Shown here: positions 34,647 to 45,001 of the stretch, piece after piece
Numbering within the stretch: position 1 is the stretch's first letter
How the letters are laid out: each line of letters starts with the position of its first letter
Origin: Corylus avellana
Taxonomy: Eukaryota; Streptophyta; Magnoliopsida; Fagales; Betulaceae
Length of the DNA stretch: 64,000 nucleotides
Direction: 5' to 3'
Assembly (NCBI RefSeq): GCF_901000735.1
Contig: NC_081541.1
Location: forward strand, 806,001-870,000
The notes under the pieces: generated by a model
The model's database searches: none
Told to the model about the DNA's origin: nothing
The model's input: the letters and a program-made list of their open reading frames with translations, nothing else
Made by a program: the position numbers and the translations under genes

Positions 34647-35280
34647 ACTCCAATGTCAAATCCAATCTGATACCTATATATAGCATAGGATGATAACGCT
34701 CAAGCATTAACATAATTCAAAGTACACATGATCTCTCTTTAAATTTTGTGTAATAGAAGACATTCCCAATAATGATGTTTCTGAGAGAGAAGGCAATAGA
34801 ACAAAGCATATAGACCAGACCCACACACATGTTACAAACAGGCCCTTTAGAGAATAGTAGACACTCTGTTTCCTTTTGCAGCAGCAGGCACAATAACTCT
34901 TGATAGAAGTACTTCTTTATTCCAAGCAAAATTTGCCATCCAGTCCATGGCAAATCTGCTAACTGACATGTGATTTGAATTACGAAAAGCATCAGTACTG
35001 CTTCTTTAGCACGTGCAGCAAATCAAGAAATGTTAAATATTAATTAAAGAAAATTAAAAATAAAAACGGCATCATGATATGCCAATAAATCTGTAGGTCT
35101 AGCAAATTGGTATATAGTTTTCTTTAGTAGAGGAGAAAGTTAATAGCTTCAACAAAACCCAACATTTATATTACCATTACAATTTAGAGAGGACAATGAA
35201 ACTACAAACATGAATTATTTGAAAGAAAAGGAAACTATTGGGAACAACATTTCAACGTACCTTGGCTAAAGGATTTCTTG
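34647..35280. repeat. Block E, copy 1, right part; 3' flank of RLP4
   Basis: Matches 40441-41085 next to RLP5. It is non-coding, and the last 150 bases are probably the former 3' UTR of RLP4. Confidence 0.7.
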
Positions 35281-36368
35281 TTACCATTGAGTCTTGAATT
35301 TTCTCAGTAATTTGGCCTTACGGATAACTATTGCTACATAGAGCTTATCTCCTATTCTCTCTAAGAACTGGAAATAGGCATGCCTCCAAGAATTCTTCAA
35401 TAACAATGATCCACAAACACCCCAAAATCCAACAATGAATCCGAGTGCAATGCTAGTATAAAACCATAGATGTTCGTGGGAGTTTGCATGTTCTTGAATA
35501 TCGTCTTCTCCTTGTTTGCTACCAGTTTGAGGAACTTGGGCTGTTTCATCTCCTGGACACCTTTTCGGAAGAGGCAAGCCACAAAGATCTCGGTTACCTG
35601 AATATGCAGAAGCACTAAAGCTTTGAAGCTGGGTACCTGATGGGATTCTACCTGACAAGTTGTTGTTTGCCAAATTCAAGTAGCTTAGTAAACTCATAGT
35701 AGTTAGGCTTGGGGGAATTATGCCTGAAAGGTAATTTCTCGACAAGTCCAAAGACTCTAATCTCTTCATGTCACCAATATTTTGAGGAATAATGCCAGTC
35801 AATAAGTTTCTAGATAAGTTCAACCCAATTAATCCTAAGAGACTTGTTATTTCTCTTGAAATTTCTCCTTTTAATTTGTTGCTCGAAAGATTGATGACTT
35901 TTACTAGTCCAAGAGTTTTACTATACTCAAGATACTTTTCTTTGAAAGTCACCAATAAGTTGTCAATGTAGTCAAAATCGATAATAAAGGAGGTCCTGGA
36001 AGAAGGAAAGTATGAATGATCAATGCTAACATATGAACTTTGTGTTTGAGTCATGACAATAAAGTTATTGAGGCATTTTGGTATAGTTCCTGTAATACTG
36101 TTGTCAAAGAGGTCCAGGATTTGAACAGATATTAAACGACATAATTGAAATGGTATGTGACCCATGAACAAGTTTGACGGTAGGCGGAGAACCATCAATT
36201 CTGGCAGGCTTCTGCCTATCCACGTTGGTATCCTTCCAGAGAGTCTGTTTTCTTCAAGGTCTAGTAGCCCCAATGAAAAGCAGTTCATCAATGACTAGGG
36301 CAATTCTCCAATGAAATTATTGTTACGTAAATGCAATGTCTGAAGCCAGTCTCTAGAAGCACATATAG

Positions 36369-37570
36369 GGTCTGTTTGGCAAAGGCAATGGCCCAGACAC
36401 TGTTCACCATTAACCCGTTGATCGACTGCATCAGATTTTTTAACCTCAAAATTTGTCACCCTTTTGACCATATTGCCCCCCTTAGTTATTGAATTTTTTC
36501 CACAGAAAATCCCTATCACTGTAAAGGCCCCCCCCCCCCCCCCCCGCGCCGAGATTGGATTGGTAGGAATTGGATTGAAAGAAACAATCGAATCCCCGCA
36601 TTTGCAACAATTGCGCCGCCATTTTGGTTCTCTTATCCTATCCTAAAAGGAAATGGATTGCATTTCCAGGGATCCAAATTCTAGGGGTTATTGGAGTGCA
36701 GATCTTTCATTCTTGGACCAACAATGGTTTCAGCGAAAAACACCGATCCAAAGTTAGGGTACCTGACTTGAAAGGACACTGAGGTGAAGCTGCCGCGGCC
36801 GACTCGGGTCAAGAATAAAAATCTGGCGCCGATCCAGATCACTGCTGAACAGATCCTCCGCGAGGCCCGGGAGCTCCAGAAGGCGGAGAAGATCCGTCTG
36901 CCAAAGAAAAAGATCATCGACGCCAACGAGCTCGCCAAGTACTGCCTTCTTAAGTGCAAGGAATTCGACGATCGCGTCCGCCAGGTCCGATGGAACACCA
37001 GCGTCTGAATAAAGTACGCGCAGTGGGAGGAGTCGCAGAAAAACTTCAACCTCGCGCGCAACGTGTGGGAGCGAGTGCTTGAGGTCGACGATCGGAACCA
37101 CACACTGTGGCTCAAGTACGCCGAGATGGAGATGAAGAACAAGTTCATCGACGACATGCGCAACGTCTGGGACCGCGCGGTGTATCACCTGCCGAGAGTG
37201 GACCAACTCTAGTACAAGTACATCAACATGGAGGAGATGCTCGGCAACGTCGCTGGAGCCAGGAAGGTGTTCGAGCGCTGGATGCAATGGATGTCGAACC
37301 AACAGTGTTGGCGAGCGTACATCAATTTCGAGCTCCGCTACAACGAGATCGAGCATGGTAGGCAGCTTTTCGAGAGGTTTGTGCAGTCCCACCCGAAGGT
37401 CGGCGTGAAGGAGAAGAGTCCGACGTAAGGGTAGAGACCAGTGCTGGAAAACAAAAGGCAAAAAAAAAATGAAGGCTAAAGGGTAATTTTAGGAAGTGGG
37501 TCATGAGGGTTACGTGTGCAATGACAGGCTGCACAGTGTCTAGGCACCCTCAACCCGGTTGCCAAACACC
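36369..37570. mobile_element. Pack-type TIR transposon carrying a crooked-neck gene fragment
   Basis: The left end is GGTCTGTTTGGCAA. The reverse complement of the right end is GGTGTTTGGCAA, and both ends also share an inner AGACACTGT. The flanks ACATATAG (36361-36368) and ACCATAG (37571-37577) look like an imperfect 8-bp target duplication, and RLP5 keeps one ACATATAG at this site. The interior is much richer in G+C than its surroundings and holds host coding sequence but no transposase, as in Pack elements. A C-rich run lies at 36530-36545. An 8-bp duplication suggests hAT, but the superfamily is not certain. Confidence 0.8.
36724..37407 (+). pseudogene. Captured crooked-neck-like (CLF1/CRNKL1) 5' gene fragment
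   Basis: From an ATG at 36724 one frame runs about 228 codons without a shift. It shows the conserved start of crooked-neck splicing factors: KLGYLT, KDTEVKLPRPTRVKNK, PIQITAEQILREAREL, then HAT-type helices ([53 protein letters not shown]). Three stops interrupt it: 36769 (CGA to TGA), 37006 (TGG to TGA) and 37210 (TGG to TAG). All three are the C-to-T or G-to-A type. The family normally has about 700 residues in the spliceosome-associated Prp19-type complex, so only the first third is present. It is non-functional as protein. Confidence 0.92.
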
Positions 37571-39208
37571 ACCATAGAGTCAAGGATTCTCCTAGAGAGA
37601 TTATTGTTTGCCAAATTAAGCATGGTTAGCAACATCATATTTCCCCAACAGTTAGGGAGTTCTCCAGATAACAAGTTATCTGAAAGATCAAGGTAACTCA
37701 AGTTCCCATTTGTCTCATATATGGATGTAATAGATCCTTGGAACATATTATTGGAAAGATTCAACACCGACGAATTTGAATGAAGTTGTGGCAAAGAACC
37801 ACTGAGGAAGTTATAACTCAAATCTATTAAAGGAGAACCAATAAACCTTGTCAAAAACCATTGAAGAGGTATGGTGCCGGTGATTTGGTTATGGGAGAGA
37901 TTTAAGAATTCTATATTGGAAGAAAGGTCTCAAAACCAATTGGGAATGGTGTCTGAAATTCCTGAATCAGATATATCGAGTTGTGAAAAATTCTCTTGTG
38001 AGTGAAGCCATTGAGGAAAATTTGGGCCAATTTGCAAGAGTCCAATCTAATGACATCCAAATGAAATGGTGGAACCTAGGCCGGACTAAACTTCAATGAC
38101 AAAGAATTGAAAGAGAAATCCACTTTGTGTAAGTTGGAAAGATTTGAAAAATGTGATTAAGTGATATCACCTTCTAAAGAATTTGAAGACACATCAAGAA
38201 CTTGGAGCATAGAAAGTTCTGCCACACTTTTGGTTAAACTCCCATTTAACTGATTTTTTGATAGATACAACTCTCTCAAGAAAGAGAACTTTGTAAGATC
38301 GATTACCTCCCCACTTATGTTATTGTTTGACAAGTCTAATACTTGCAAGTTGTGAAGATTCTCCAAAGTTTGTGGCATCATGCCTTCGAGGTTGTTGAAA
38401 GAGAGGTCAACATCAACAAGAGCAACCATATCCCCAAAAGCTTTTGGAATTGAACCTTGTAACTCGTTAAAACGGAGGTCAAGAACGACAAGGCTATTGG
38501 TAAATTTGAGCAGCCAAGGGAATATTGAGGAGTTGAGCTAATTAAAAGAGAGATCAAGGAATGAAAGTGGTGAAGAAGAATTAGCATTGGAAAGCACATG
38601 AGGAGTCGGCATGGAGAGCTCACAACTGAAACGTAAGTCTAACAAAGAAGGTAGCTTGCCAACCTTATTCGGCCAATTGGCTACCTTGCTAAGGTTCACT
38701 AGGCACATATTTAAGTTTCTTAATAATGAGAGATGACGGAACCAGTCAAGATTGTGGTCCTCCATCAGCCCAAAATAGTTCCAGCTGAGATCAAGAGAAA
38801 TCAAACATGTGAGATTTCCAAGCTGTTGTGGAAATGGTTCCAGAAATAGTGTTGTAGGAAAGATTGAGATATTGTACGTGATTTAGTCAGTGAAGCAATG
38901 AACTCTGGGAAGAATGTGGAAAACTCATTGGAACTTAAGTCCAAGTAAATCAAATGTTGCAATCCAAGTAATGAAGAGCTTATATCACCGGAAAGAACCT
39001 TACTGCCTTCGAAGAAATGCTTTCCCCGAAGGTCAAGCTTCACAACATGACCTGTTCGATTGCTGCATTTAACTCCTTCCCATTTGCAACAATCTTCCTC
39101 GTGATTGCCCCAAGAAGACAGTAGGCCGTTATCATCCATCAGGCCTTGTTTGAATTTGAGGAGTGATTGTCTTTCTTTCTCCATGCATCTCACTTCTGAA
39201 TTATGAAT

Positions 39209-41085
39209 AGCTTCTTCACGTTTCACAGAGAGAGAGAAGCCACACGGCCAATAGTGATACAAATAGTCCAGGATGAGCACACTTAAACATTAACAAAAGA
39301 AAATTTGGTAACTCTTGATATCAACACCAAGCTGGTAAAAGAAAATCATTAGGCTGGAGGCCCTGGATAGTGGATACAGCTTCTTCATGCAAAGTAAACA
39401 TTCACTATCCAGGTCAAGTGTTTTGCTCTGTTCCCTTCAGTGGAAATCTGCTAACTGACATGGGATTTGAAGTATGACAAGCATCAGTAATGCTCTTGGA
39501 ATGTCTAGCAATATATAATTAATGGAAGATACCAAATTAATTTAATCCCATGGACCATTAAGTATCCGAATTCTCAGCATGGGAGAGACATCAAGGAAGA
39601 AAATTTTCCTTTGACTTCGGTTAAAATTTGGAAAAAAAATACAATTTTTTGGAATAAAATTTGCAATGTACCACTTTTTGTCTGGTAAAAAAAGACAACA
39701 ATGTTTTTTTCAAAAAAAAAAAATCAGTAAGACAAAAATACCCATACAAATGCAAAACATAAAAGAATGAATTGTAGGTTTAGCAGTTTTCTTTGATAAG
39801 TTGAAGGAACAAATGAAATGAATGAAATGTTGGAATAGAGTGATCTTCGTGACATGCATGTATGAGCATGTAAGTTTGTTTGGTAATGGACTGCAGGGCA
39901 CTTATTGAAGCCCAATCAGAATCACCAATTCAAACTTTTAACCAAAAAAAAAAAAAATTACAAAGTGATAAAGAAGTTGCTGAGAGAGATCGAAGGTAAT
40001 AAAACAAAGGGTGGTGATATCTTTTCAACGTCTTGAAAATAAATGTGTGGTATAGTTGGTTCGCTTTATAGATTGGTTTCTGAGAAACTCCCAACTCCAT
40101 CTTTTGTCAAACAAATTAATTTTTGTGCTTGCGAGTGAGACAAGGGCTGTAGGGTTATCTTTTGTCAAACAAGCTTTAATTGTTGAGAGTGAAAGGGCTG
40201 GGCAAGCAGAAACTTCAGGGAAGACTTGACTATCAACGTGCATGTCTCTTTCAAACAATAATGGCCCTTTTCCAATTTTTTCCTGGGAACAGACTACACT
40301 TCCCTGGGAATTCATTTATTAATTGGTGAGTTTGTAGAAAAACTCAAGTCCTGTAACTGTAATTATAAGACTGAATGAAACATTCAAGTCTGGTATTGAT
40401 TGATCCTTTCCAAATCAACTTCAAACTCAGTTAAATTACACCCCAATGTCAAATCCAATATGATACATATAGCATACGATGATAACGCTCAAGCATTAAC
40501 ATAATTCAAAGTACACATGATCTCTCTTTAAATTTTGTGTTATAGAAGACATTCCCAATAACGAAGTTTCTGAGAGAAAAAGGCAATAGAACAAAGCATA
40601 AAGATCAGAACCACACAGCTGTTACAAGCATGTCATTTAGAGAATAGTAGACACTCTGTTTCCTCTTGCAGCAGCAGCAACAACAACTCTTGATAGAAGT
40701 ACTTCTTTATTCCAAGCAAAATTTGCCATCCAGTACATGGCAAATCTGCTAACTGACATGTGATTTGAAGTACGAAAAGCATCAGTACTGCTTCTTTAGC
40801 ACGTGCAGTAAATCAAGAAATGGTACATATTAATTAAATAAATTAAATTAAAAATAAAAACAGTATCATGATATGCCAATAAATCTGTAGGTCTAGCAAA
40901 TTGGTATCTAGTTTTCTTTAGTAGAGGAGAGAGTTAATGCTTCAACGTACAAAACCCAACATGGCAACATTTATATTACCATTACAATTTAGAGAGGACG
41001 ATGAGACTAAAAACAGGAATTATTTGAAAGAAAAGGAAATTATTGGGAACAACATTTCAACGTACCTTGATTAAAGGATTTCTTT
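39209..41085. repeat. Block E, copy 2, and the degraded RLP4 5' flank
   Basis: The stretch 39209-39540 resembles the distal part of block A (AGAGAGAAGCCACACGGC; GTCCAGGATGAGCACACTTA). From 39885 it matches 33500-35280 but lacks the solo LTR. The dispersed repeat at 39885-39945 and a module copy near 40205 are present. No gene is supported. Confidence 0.65.
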
Positions 41086-43884
41086 TTAGCCTTGAGTCTT
41101 GAATTTTCTCAGTAATTTGGCCTTGCGGATAGCTATTGCTACATAGAGCTTATCTCCTATTCTCTCTAAGAACTGGAAATAGGCATGCCTCCAAGAACTC
41201 TTCAATAACAATGATCCACAAACACCCCAAAATCCAACAATGAATCCGAGTGCAATGCTAGTATAAAACCATAGATGTTCGTGGGAGTTTGCATGTTCTT
41301 GAATATCGTCTTCTCCTTGTTTGCTACCAGTTTGAGGAACTTGAGCTGTTTCATCTCCTGGACACCTTTTCGGAAGAGGCAAGCCACAAAGATCTCGGTT
41401 ACCTGAATATGCAGAAGCACTAAAGCTTTGAAGCTGGGTACCTGATGGGATTCTACCTGACAAGTTGTTGTTTGCCAAATTCAAGTAGCTTAGTAAACTC
41501 ATAGTAGCTAGGCTTGGGGGAATTATGCTTGAAAGGTGATTTCTCGACAAGTCTAAAGACTCTAATCTCTCCATGTCACCAATATTTTGAGGGATGATGC
41601 CAGTTAACAAGTTTCTAGATAAGTTCAACCCAATCAATCCCGAGAGACTTGTTATTTCTCTTGGAATTTCTCCTTTTAACTTATTGCTCGAAAGATCGAT
41701 GACTTTTACTAGTCCAAGAGTTTTACTATACTCGAGATATTTTTCTTTGAAAGTCACCAATAAGCTGTCAATGTAGTCAAAATCGATAATAAAGGAGGTC
41801 CTAGAAGAAGGAAAGTATGTATGATCAATGCTTACATGTGAACTTTGTGTTTGAGTCATGACAGTGAAATTGTTGAGGCATTTTGGTATAGTCCCAGTAA
41901 TACTATTGTCAGAGAGATCCAAGATTTGAAGAGATGTTAAATGACATAATTGAAATGGAATGTGACCCACGAACAAGTTTGATGATAGGCGGAGAACCAT
42001 CAAATTTGGCAAGCTTGTACCTATCCACATTGGTATCCTTCCAAAGAGTCTGTTTTCTCCAAGATCTATTAGCCCCAATGACGAGCAGTTCATCAATGAC
42101 TTGGGTAATTCTCCGATGAAATTATTGTTACGCAAATGCAATGTCTGAAGCCAATCTCTAGAACCACATATAGAGTCCGGGATTCTCCCAGAGAGATTAT
42201 TGTTTGCCAAATTAAGCATGGCTAGCAATATCAAATTTCCCCAACAGTTTGGGAGTTCTCCGGATAACAAGTTATTTGAAAGATCAAGGTAACTCAAATT
42301 CCCATTTGTCTCACATATGGATGTAATAGATCCTTGGAACAAATTATTGGAAAGATTCAACATCGATGAATCTGAATGAAATTGTGGCAAAGGACCACTG
42401 AGGAAGTTATAACTCAAATCTATTAGAGGAGAACCTATAAATCTTGTCAAAAACCATTGAAGAGGTATGGTGCCAGTGATTTGGTTGTGGGAGAGATTTA
42501 AGAATTGTATATTGGAAGAAAGGTCCCAAAACCAATTGGGGATGGTGTCTGAAATTCCTGAATCAGATATATCGAGTTGTGAAAAATTCTTTTGTGAGTG
42601 AAGCCATTGAGGAAAATTTGGACCCAATTTGCAAGAGCCCAATCTAATGACATCCAAATGAAATGGTGGAACCCAGGCCGGACTAAACTTCAATGACAAA
42701 GAATTGAAAGAGAAATCCACCTGGTGTAAGTTGGAAAGATTTGAAAAATGTGATTCAGTGATATTACCTTCTAAAGAATTTGAAGACACATCAAGAACTT
42801 GGAGCATAGAAAGTACTGCCACACTTTTGGTTAAACTCCCATTTAACCGATTTTTTGATAGATATAACTCTCTCAAGAAAGAGAATTTTGTAAGATTGAT
42901 TACCTCTCCACTTATGTTATTGTTTGACAAGTCTAATACTTGCAAGTTGTGAAGATTCTCCAAAGTTTGTGGCATCACGCCTTCGAGGTTGTTGAAAGAG
43001 AGGTAAACATCAACAAGAGCAACCATATCCCCAAAAGTTTTTGGAATTGAACCTTGTAACTCGTTAAAACGGAGGTCAAGAACGACAAGGCTATTGGTGA
43101 ATTTGAGCAGCCAAGGGAATATTGAGGAGTTGAGCAGATTAAAAGAGAGATCAAGGAATGAAAGTGGTGAAGAAGAATTAGCATTGGAAAGCACATGAGG
43201 AGTCGGCATGGAGAGCTCACAACTTAAACGTAAATCTAACAAAGAAGGTAGCATGCCAACCTTATCCGGCCAATTGGCTACCTTGCTAAGGTTCACTTGG
43301 CACATATTTAAGTTTCTTAAAGATGAGAGATGACGGAGCCAATCAAGATTGTAGTTCTCCATCAGCCCAAAATAGTTCCAGCTGAGATCAAGAGAAATCA
43401 AACTTGTGAGATTTCCAAGCTGCTGTGGAATGGTTCCAGAAATAGTGTTGTAGGAGAGATTCAGATATTGTAATTTAGTGAGTGAACCAATGAACTCCGG
43501 GAAGAATATGGAAAACTCATTGGAACTTAAGTCCAAGTAAATCAAATGTTGCAATCCAAGTAATGAAGAGCTTATATCACCTGAAAGAACTTTACTGCCT
43601 CCGAAGAAATGCTTTCCCCGAAGGTCAAGCTTCACAACATGACCTGTTCGATTGCTGCATTTAACTCCTTCCCATTTGCAACAATCTTCCTCGTGATTGC
43701 CCCAAGAAGACAGTAAGCCATTATCATCCATCAGGCCTTGTTTGAATTTGAGGAGTGATTGTCTTTCTTTCTCCATGCATCTGACTTCTGAATTATGAGT
43801 ACTATTCAAAGCGAAACCAATTGTGGTTGCAGTACATAGGAGGAGGCCAAGTAGAAGCAACAATTCCGCACAAGGGCCTCTCAT
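41086..43884 (-). CDS. RLP5: LRR receptor-like protein, Cf/EIX type
   Basis: A single exon encodes 932 residues from MRGPCAELLLLLG. Order: signal peptide (about 1-24, ending near TTIGFALN), LRRNT_2 cap ([28 protein letters not shown]), plant-type LRRs, island (SSRTSFIIDFDYIDSLLVTF), C-terminal LRRs, acidic juxtamembrane stretch (GEDDIQEHANSHE), transmembrane helix with GxxxG (about 874-894) and a basic tail (AKLLRKFKTQG). There is no kinase. It forms a second subclade with RLP4: the cap and promoter differ from RLP1 to RLP3, while the island and C-terminus resemble RLP2. That mixture suggests exchange between subclades. Probable role: pattern or effector recognition at the cell surface. Confidence 0.95.
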   Translation of the reverse strand: MRGPCAELLLLLGLLLCTATTIGFALNSTHNSEVRCMEKERQSLLKFKQGLMDDNGLLSSWGNHEEDCCKWEGVKCSNRTGHVVKLDLRGKHFFGGSKVLSGDISSSLLGLQHLIYLDLSSNEFSIFFPEFIGSLTKLQYLNLSYNTISGTIPQQLGNLTSLISLDLSWNYFGLMENYNLDWLRHLSSLRNLNMCQVNLSKVANWPDKVGMLPSLLDLRLSCELSMPTPHVLSNANSSSPLSFLDLSFNLLNSSIFPWLLKFTNSLVVLDLRFNELQGSIPKTFGDMVALVDVYLSFNNLEGVMPQTLENLHNLQVLDLSNNNISGEVINLTKFSFLRELYLSKNRLNGSLTKSVAVLSMLQVLDVSSNSLEGNITESHFSNLSNLHQVDFSFNSLSLKFSPAWVPPFHLDVIRLGSCKLGPNFPQWLHSQKNFSQLDISDSGISDTIPNWFWDLSSNIQFLNLSHNQITGTIPLQWFLTRFIGSPLIDLSYNFLSGPLPQFHSDSSMLNLSNNLFQGSITSICETNGNLSYLDLSNNLLSGELPNCWGNLILLAMLNLANNNLSGRIPDSICGSRDWLQTLHLRNNNFIGELPKSLMNCSSLGLIDLGENRLFGRIPMWIGTSLPNLMVLRLSSNLFVGHIPFQLCHLTSLQILDLSDNSITGTIPKCLNNFTVMTQTQSSHVSIDHTYFPSSRTSFIIDFDYIDSLLVTFKEKYLEYSKTLGLVKVIDLSSNKLKGEIPREITSLSGLIGLNLSRNLLTGIIPQNIGDMERLESLDLSRNHLSSIIPPSLATMSLLSYLNLANNNLSGRIPSGTQLQSFSASAYSGNRDLCGLPLPKRCPGDETAQVPQTGSKQGEDDIQEHANSHEHLWFYTSIALGFIVGFWGVCGSLLLKSSWRHAYFQFLERIGDKLYVAIAIRKAKLLRKFKTQG

Positions 43885-44390
43885 TGTTCATTTAATATAA
43901 ATATAATCCAAGTGAAGCACATGGATTGTATTTATATTGGTATTGGCTAATGTAACAGTGTGCCCAAGTCAAGAGTATTTATTTATTTATTATAATTCAA
44001 AAGACATCCAAAGCAGCCAAAGAATTTAATAAGAAAAGAAGGTTCATTGGAACGAGAGTTGTAGGGTGTGAAATCAGAAATTGTATTGTCAAACAAGTCT
44101 TCTATTGGCGCAGTCAATTAACTTGTCAATCAAACTGCTAGTGCTTGAAAGTTGAAAGTGAACATGGTCATCTTTTCTCAAACAGACTTTTAATTGTTGA
44201 GTTGAGTGTATGCAGAAACTTGAGGGAAGACTTGATTATCGACGTGTCTCTGTCCAAGAATGGCCCTTTAATTTCCTAACTTTTTTTTCCTGGGAACAGA
44301 CTATTGAACACTACAGTTTCTGGGAATTCTTTCAAGAAAATTGTGTGAAGCTTCTTATTGGAGATCATCTCAGTCTCAGCAACCGAAATT
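43885..44390. other. RLP5 promoter region and module copies
   Basis: An AT-rich stretch just upstream of the RLP5 ATG (TTTAATATAAATATAATCC, 43890-43908, read on the other strand) could supply a TATA element. Module copies lie near 44110 and 44215. This is not block A, so RLP5 probably has regulation distinct from RLP1 to RLP3. Confidence 0.4.
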
Positions 44391-44394
44391 TACG

Positions 44395-44610
44395 GCTTCC
44401 AACGAAAATATTTCTCCGGAGATCAAGCGTCAAACAACGTGACCTTTGCGTTGCTGCATTCAAATCCTTTTCATTTGCAGTAATCTTCCCGACTGCCCCA
44501 AGAAGACTGCTGATCCTAGTCATCTCTAGGGCCTTGTTTTTCTTTCTCTATGCATCGATCTGACCTCCGAAGTACACAAATTCAAAGCACAGTGAAGAAT
44601 ATTTGTTGAG
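44395..44610 (-). pseudogene. RLP N-terminal scrap
   Basis: Read on the minus strand it resembles the start of RLP5: a SEVRSMHRERK-like segment, the CCPRRL..GSREDYC region corresponding to SSWG..EEDCC, and the HVV/LDLR region (complement of CTCCGGAGATCAAGC). Frameshifts and deletions leave no reading frame. It is a remnant of one more RLP at the right end of the array. Confidence 0.75.
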
Positions 44611-44708
44611 AAGGTTTATAATTGGGACAAAGTTCGGTGTGAAATCAAAAACTGTCAAGTATTCTCTACTGCATCTCAAGTATGGTTGAAGACAATTTTC
44701 AAAGTGTA

Positions 44709-44996
44709 TGTTAGAAATGGGTCTTGGGCCTAACTCAACCCAAAAGCTAGCTCAAGAGTTGAGGTTTCCCCTCACCCTTATAAATGACCCATCTCTTTAA
44801 TACCCAGGCATCCAAGCCAACACGTGCGACAATGGGTGACGGTGGGCCACAGCTAATTGGGGTAGGCTCTGATACCATGTTAAAAATGGGTCTTGGGCCT
44901 AACTCAACCCAAAAGCTAGCTCAAGAGTTGAGGTTTCCCCTCACCCTTATAAATGACCCATCTCTTTAATACCCAGGCAATGTGGGACTTCCAACA
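44709..44996 (-). mobile_element. TRIM retrotransposon with tRNA-Met primer site
   Basis: A 288-bp element flanked by GTGTA (44704-44708 and 44997-45001). It has two direct repeats: 44878-44996 (119 bp, TGTTG...TAACA on the minus strand) and 44709 to about 44812, which is truncated at its inner side. On the minus strand TGGTATCAGAGCC (44865-44877) abuts the first repeat and matches the usual primer-binding site for initiator tRNA-Met. No protein is encoded, which fits a terminal-repeat retrotransposon in miniature. The related flank near 18620-18650 has TTGTAAGTGG uninterrupted, consistent with an empty site. Confidence 0.9.
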
Positions 44997-45001
44997 GTGT
45001 A

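Larger units (their letters stand above)
35281..39208 (-). pseudogene. RLP4: decayed twin of RLP5, split by a transposon
   Basis: Aligns along its length with RLP5 but cannot be translated. The signal peptide is gone: upstream of [12 protein letters not shown] (about 39208) the sequence is flank material. Frameshifts lie near 38835 and 38875. Nonsense codons lie at about 38538 (CTG to TAG), 38157 (GAA to TAA), the WFWDLSS tryptophan near 37930 (TGG to TGA) and 36295 (AAG to TAG). A 1.2-kb transposon fills 36369-37570. The last 336 codons (35281-36291), with the island, transmembrane helix and tail, are still open. The close match to RLP5, including the 3' flank, points to a fairly recent duplication followed by fast decay. 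Confidence 0.95.

Noticed and set aside
36754..37461. 235-codon minus-strand ORF
   Set aside because: It is antisense to the captured crooked-neck fragment, whose plus-strand frame matches a known family. High G+C makes long chance ORFs likely.
1..44610. A gene cluster for a pathway or an immune pair with an integrated decoy
   Set aside because: All cluster members are kinase-less LRR receptors or remnants. The other gene pieces are broken fragments, so there is no evidence of a joint pathway.
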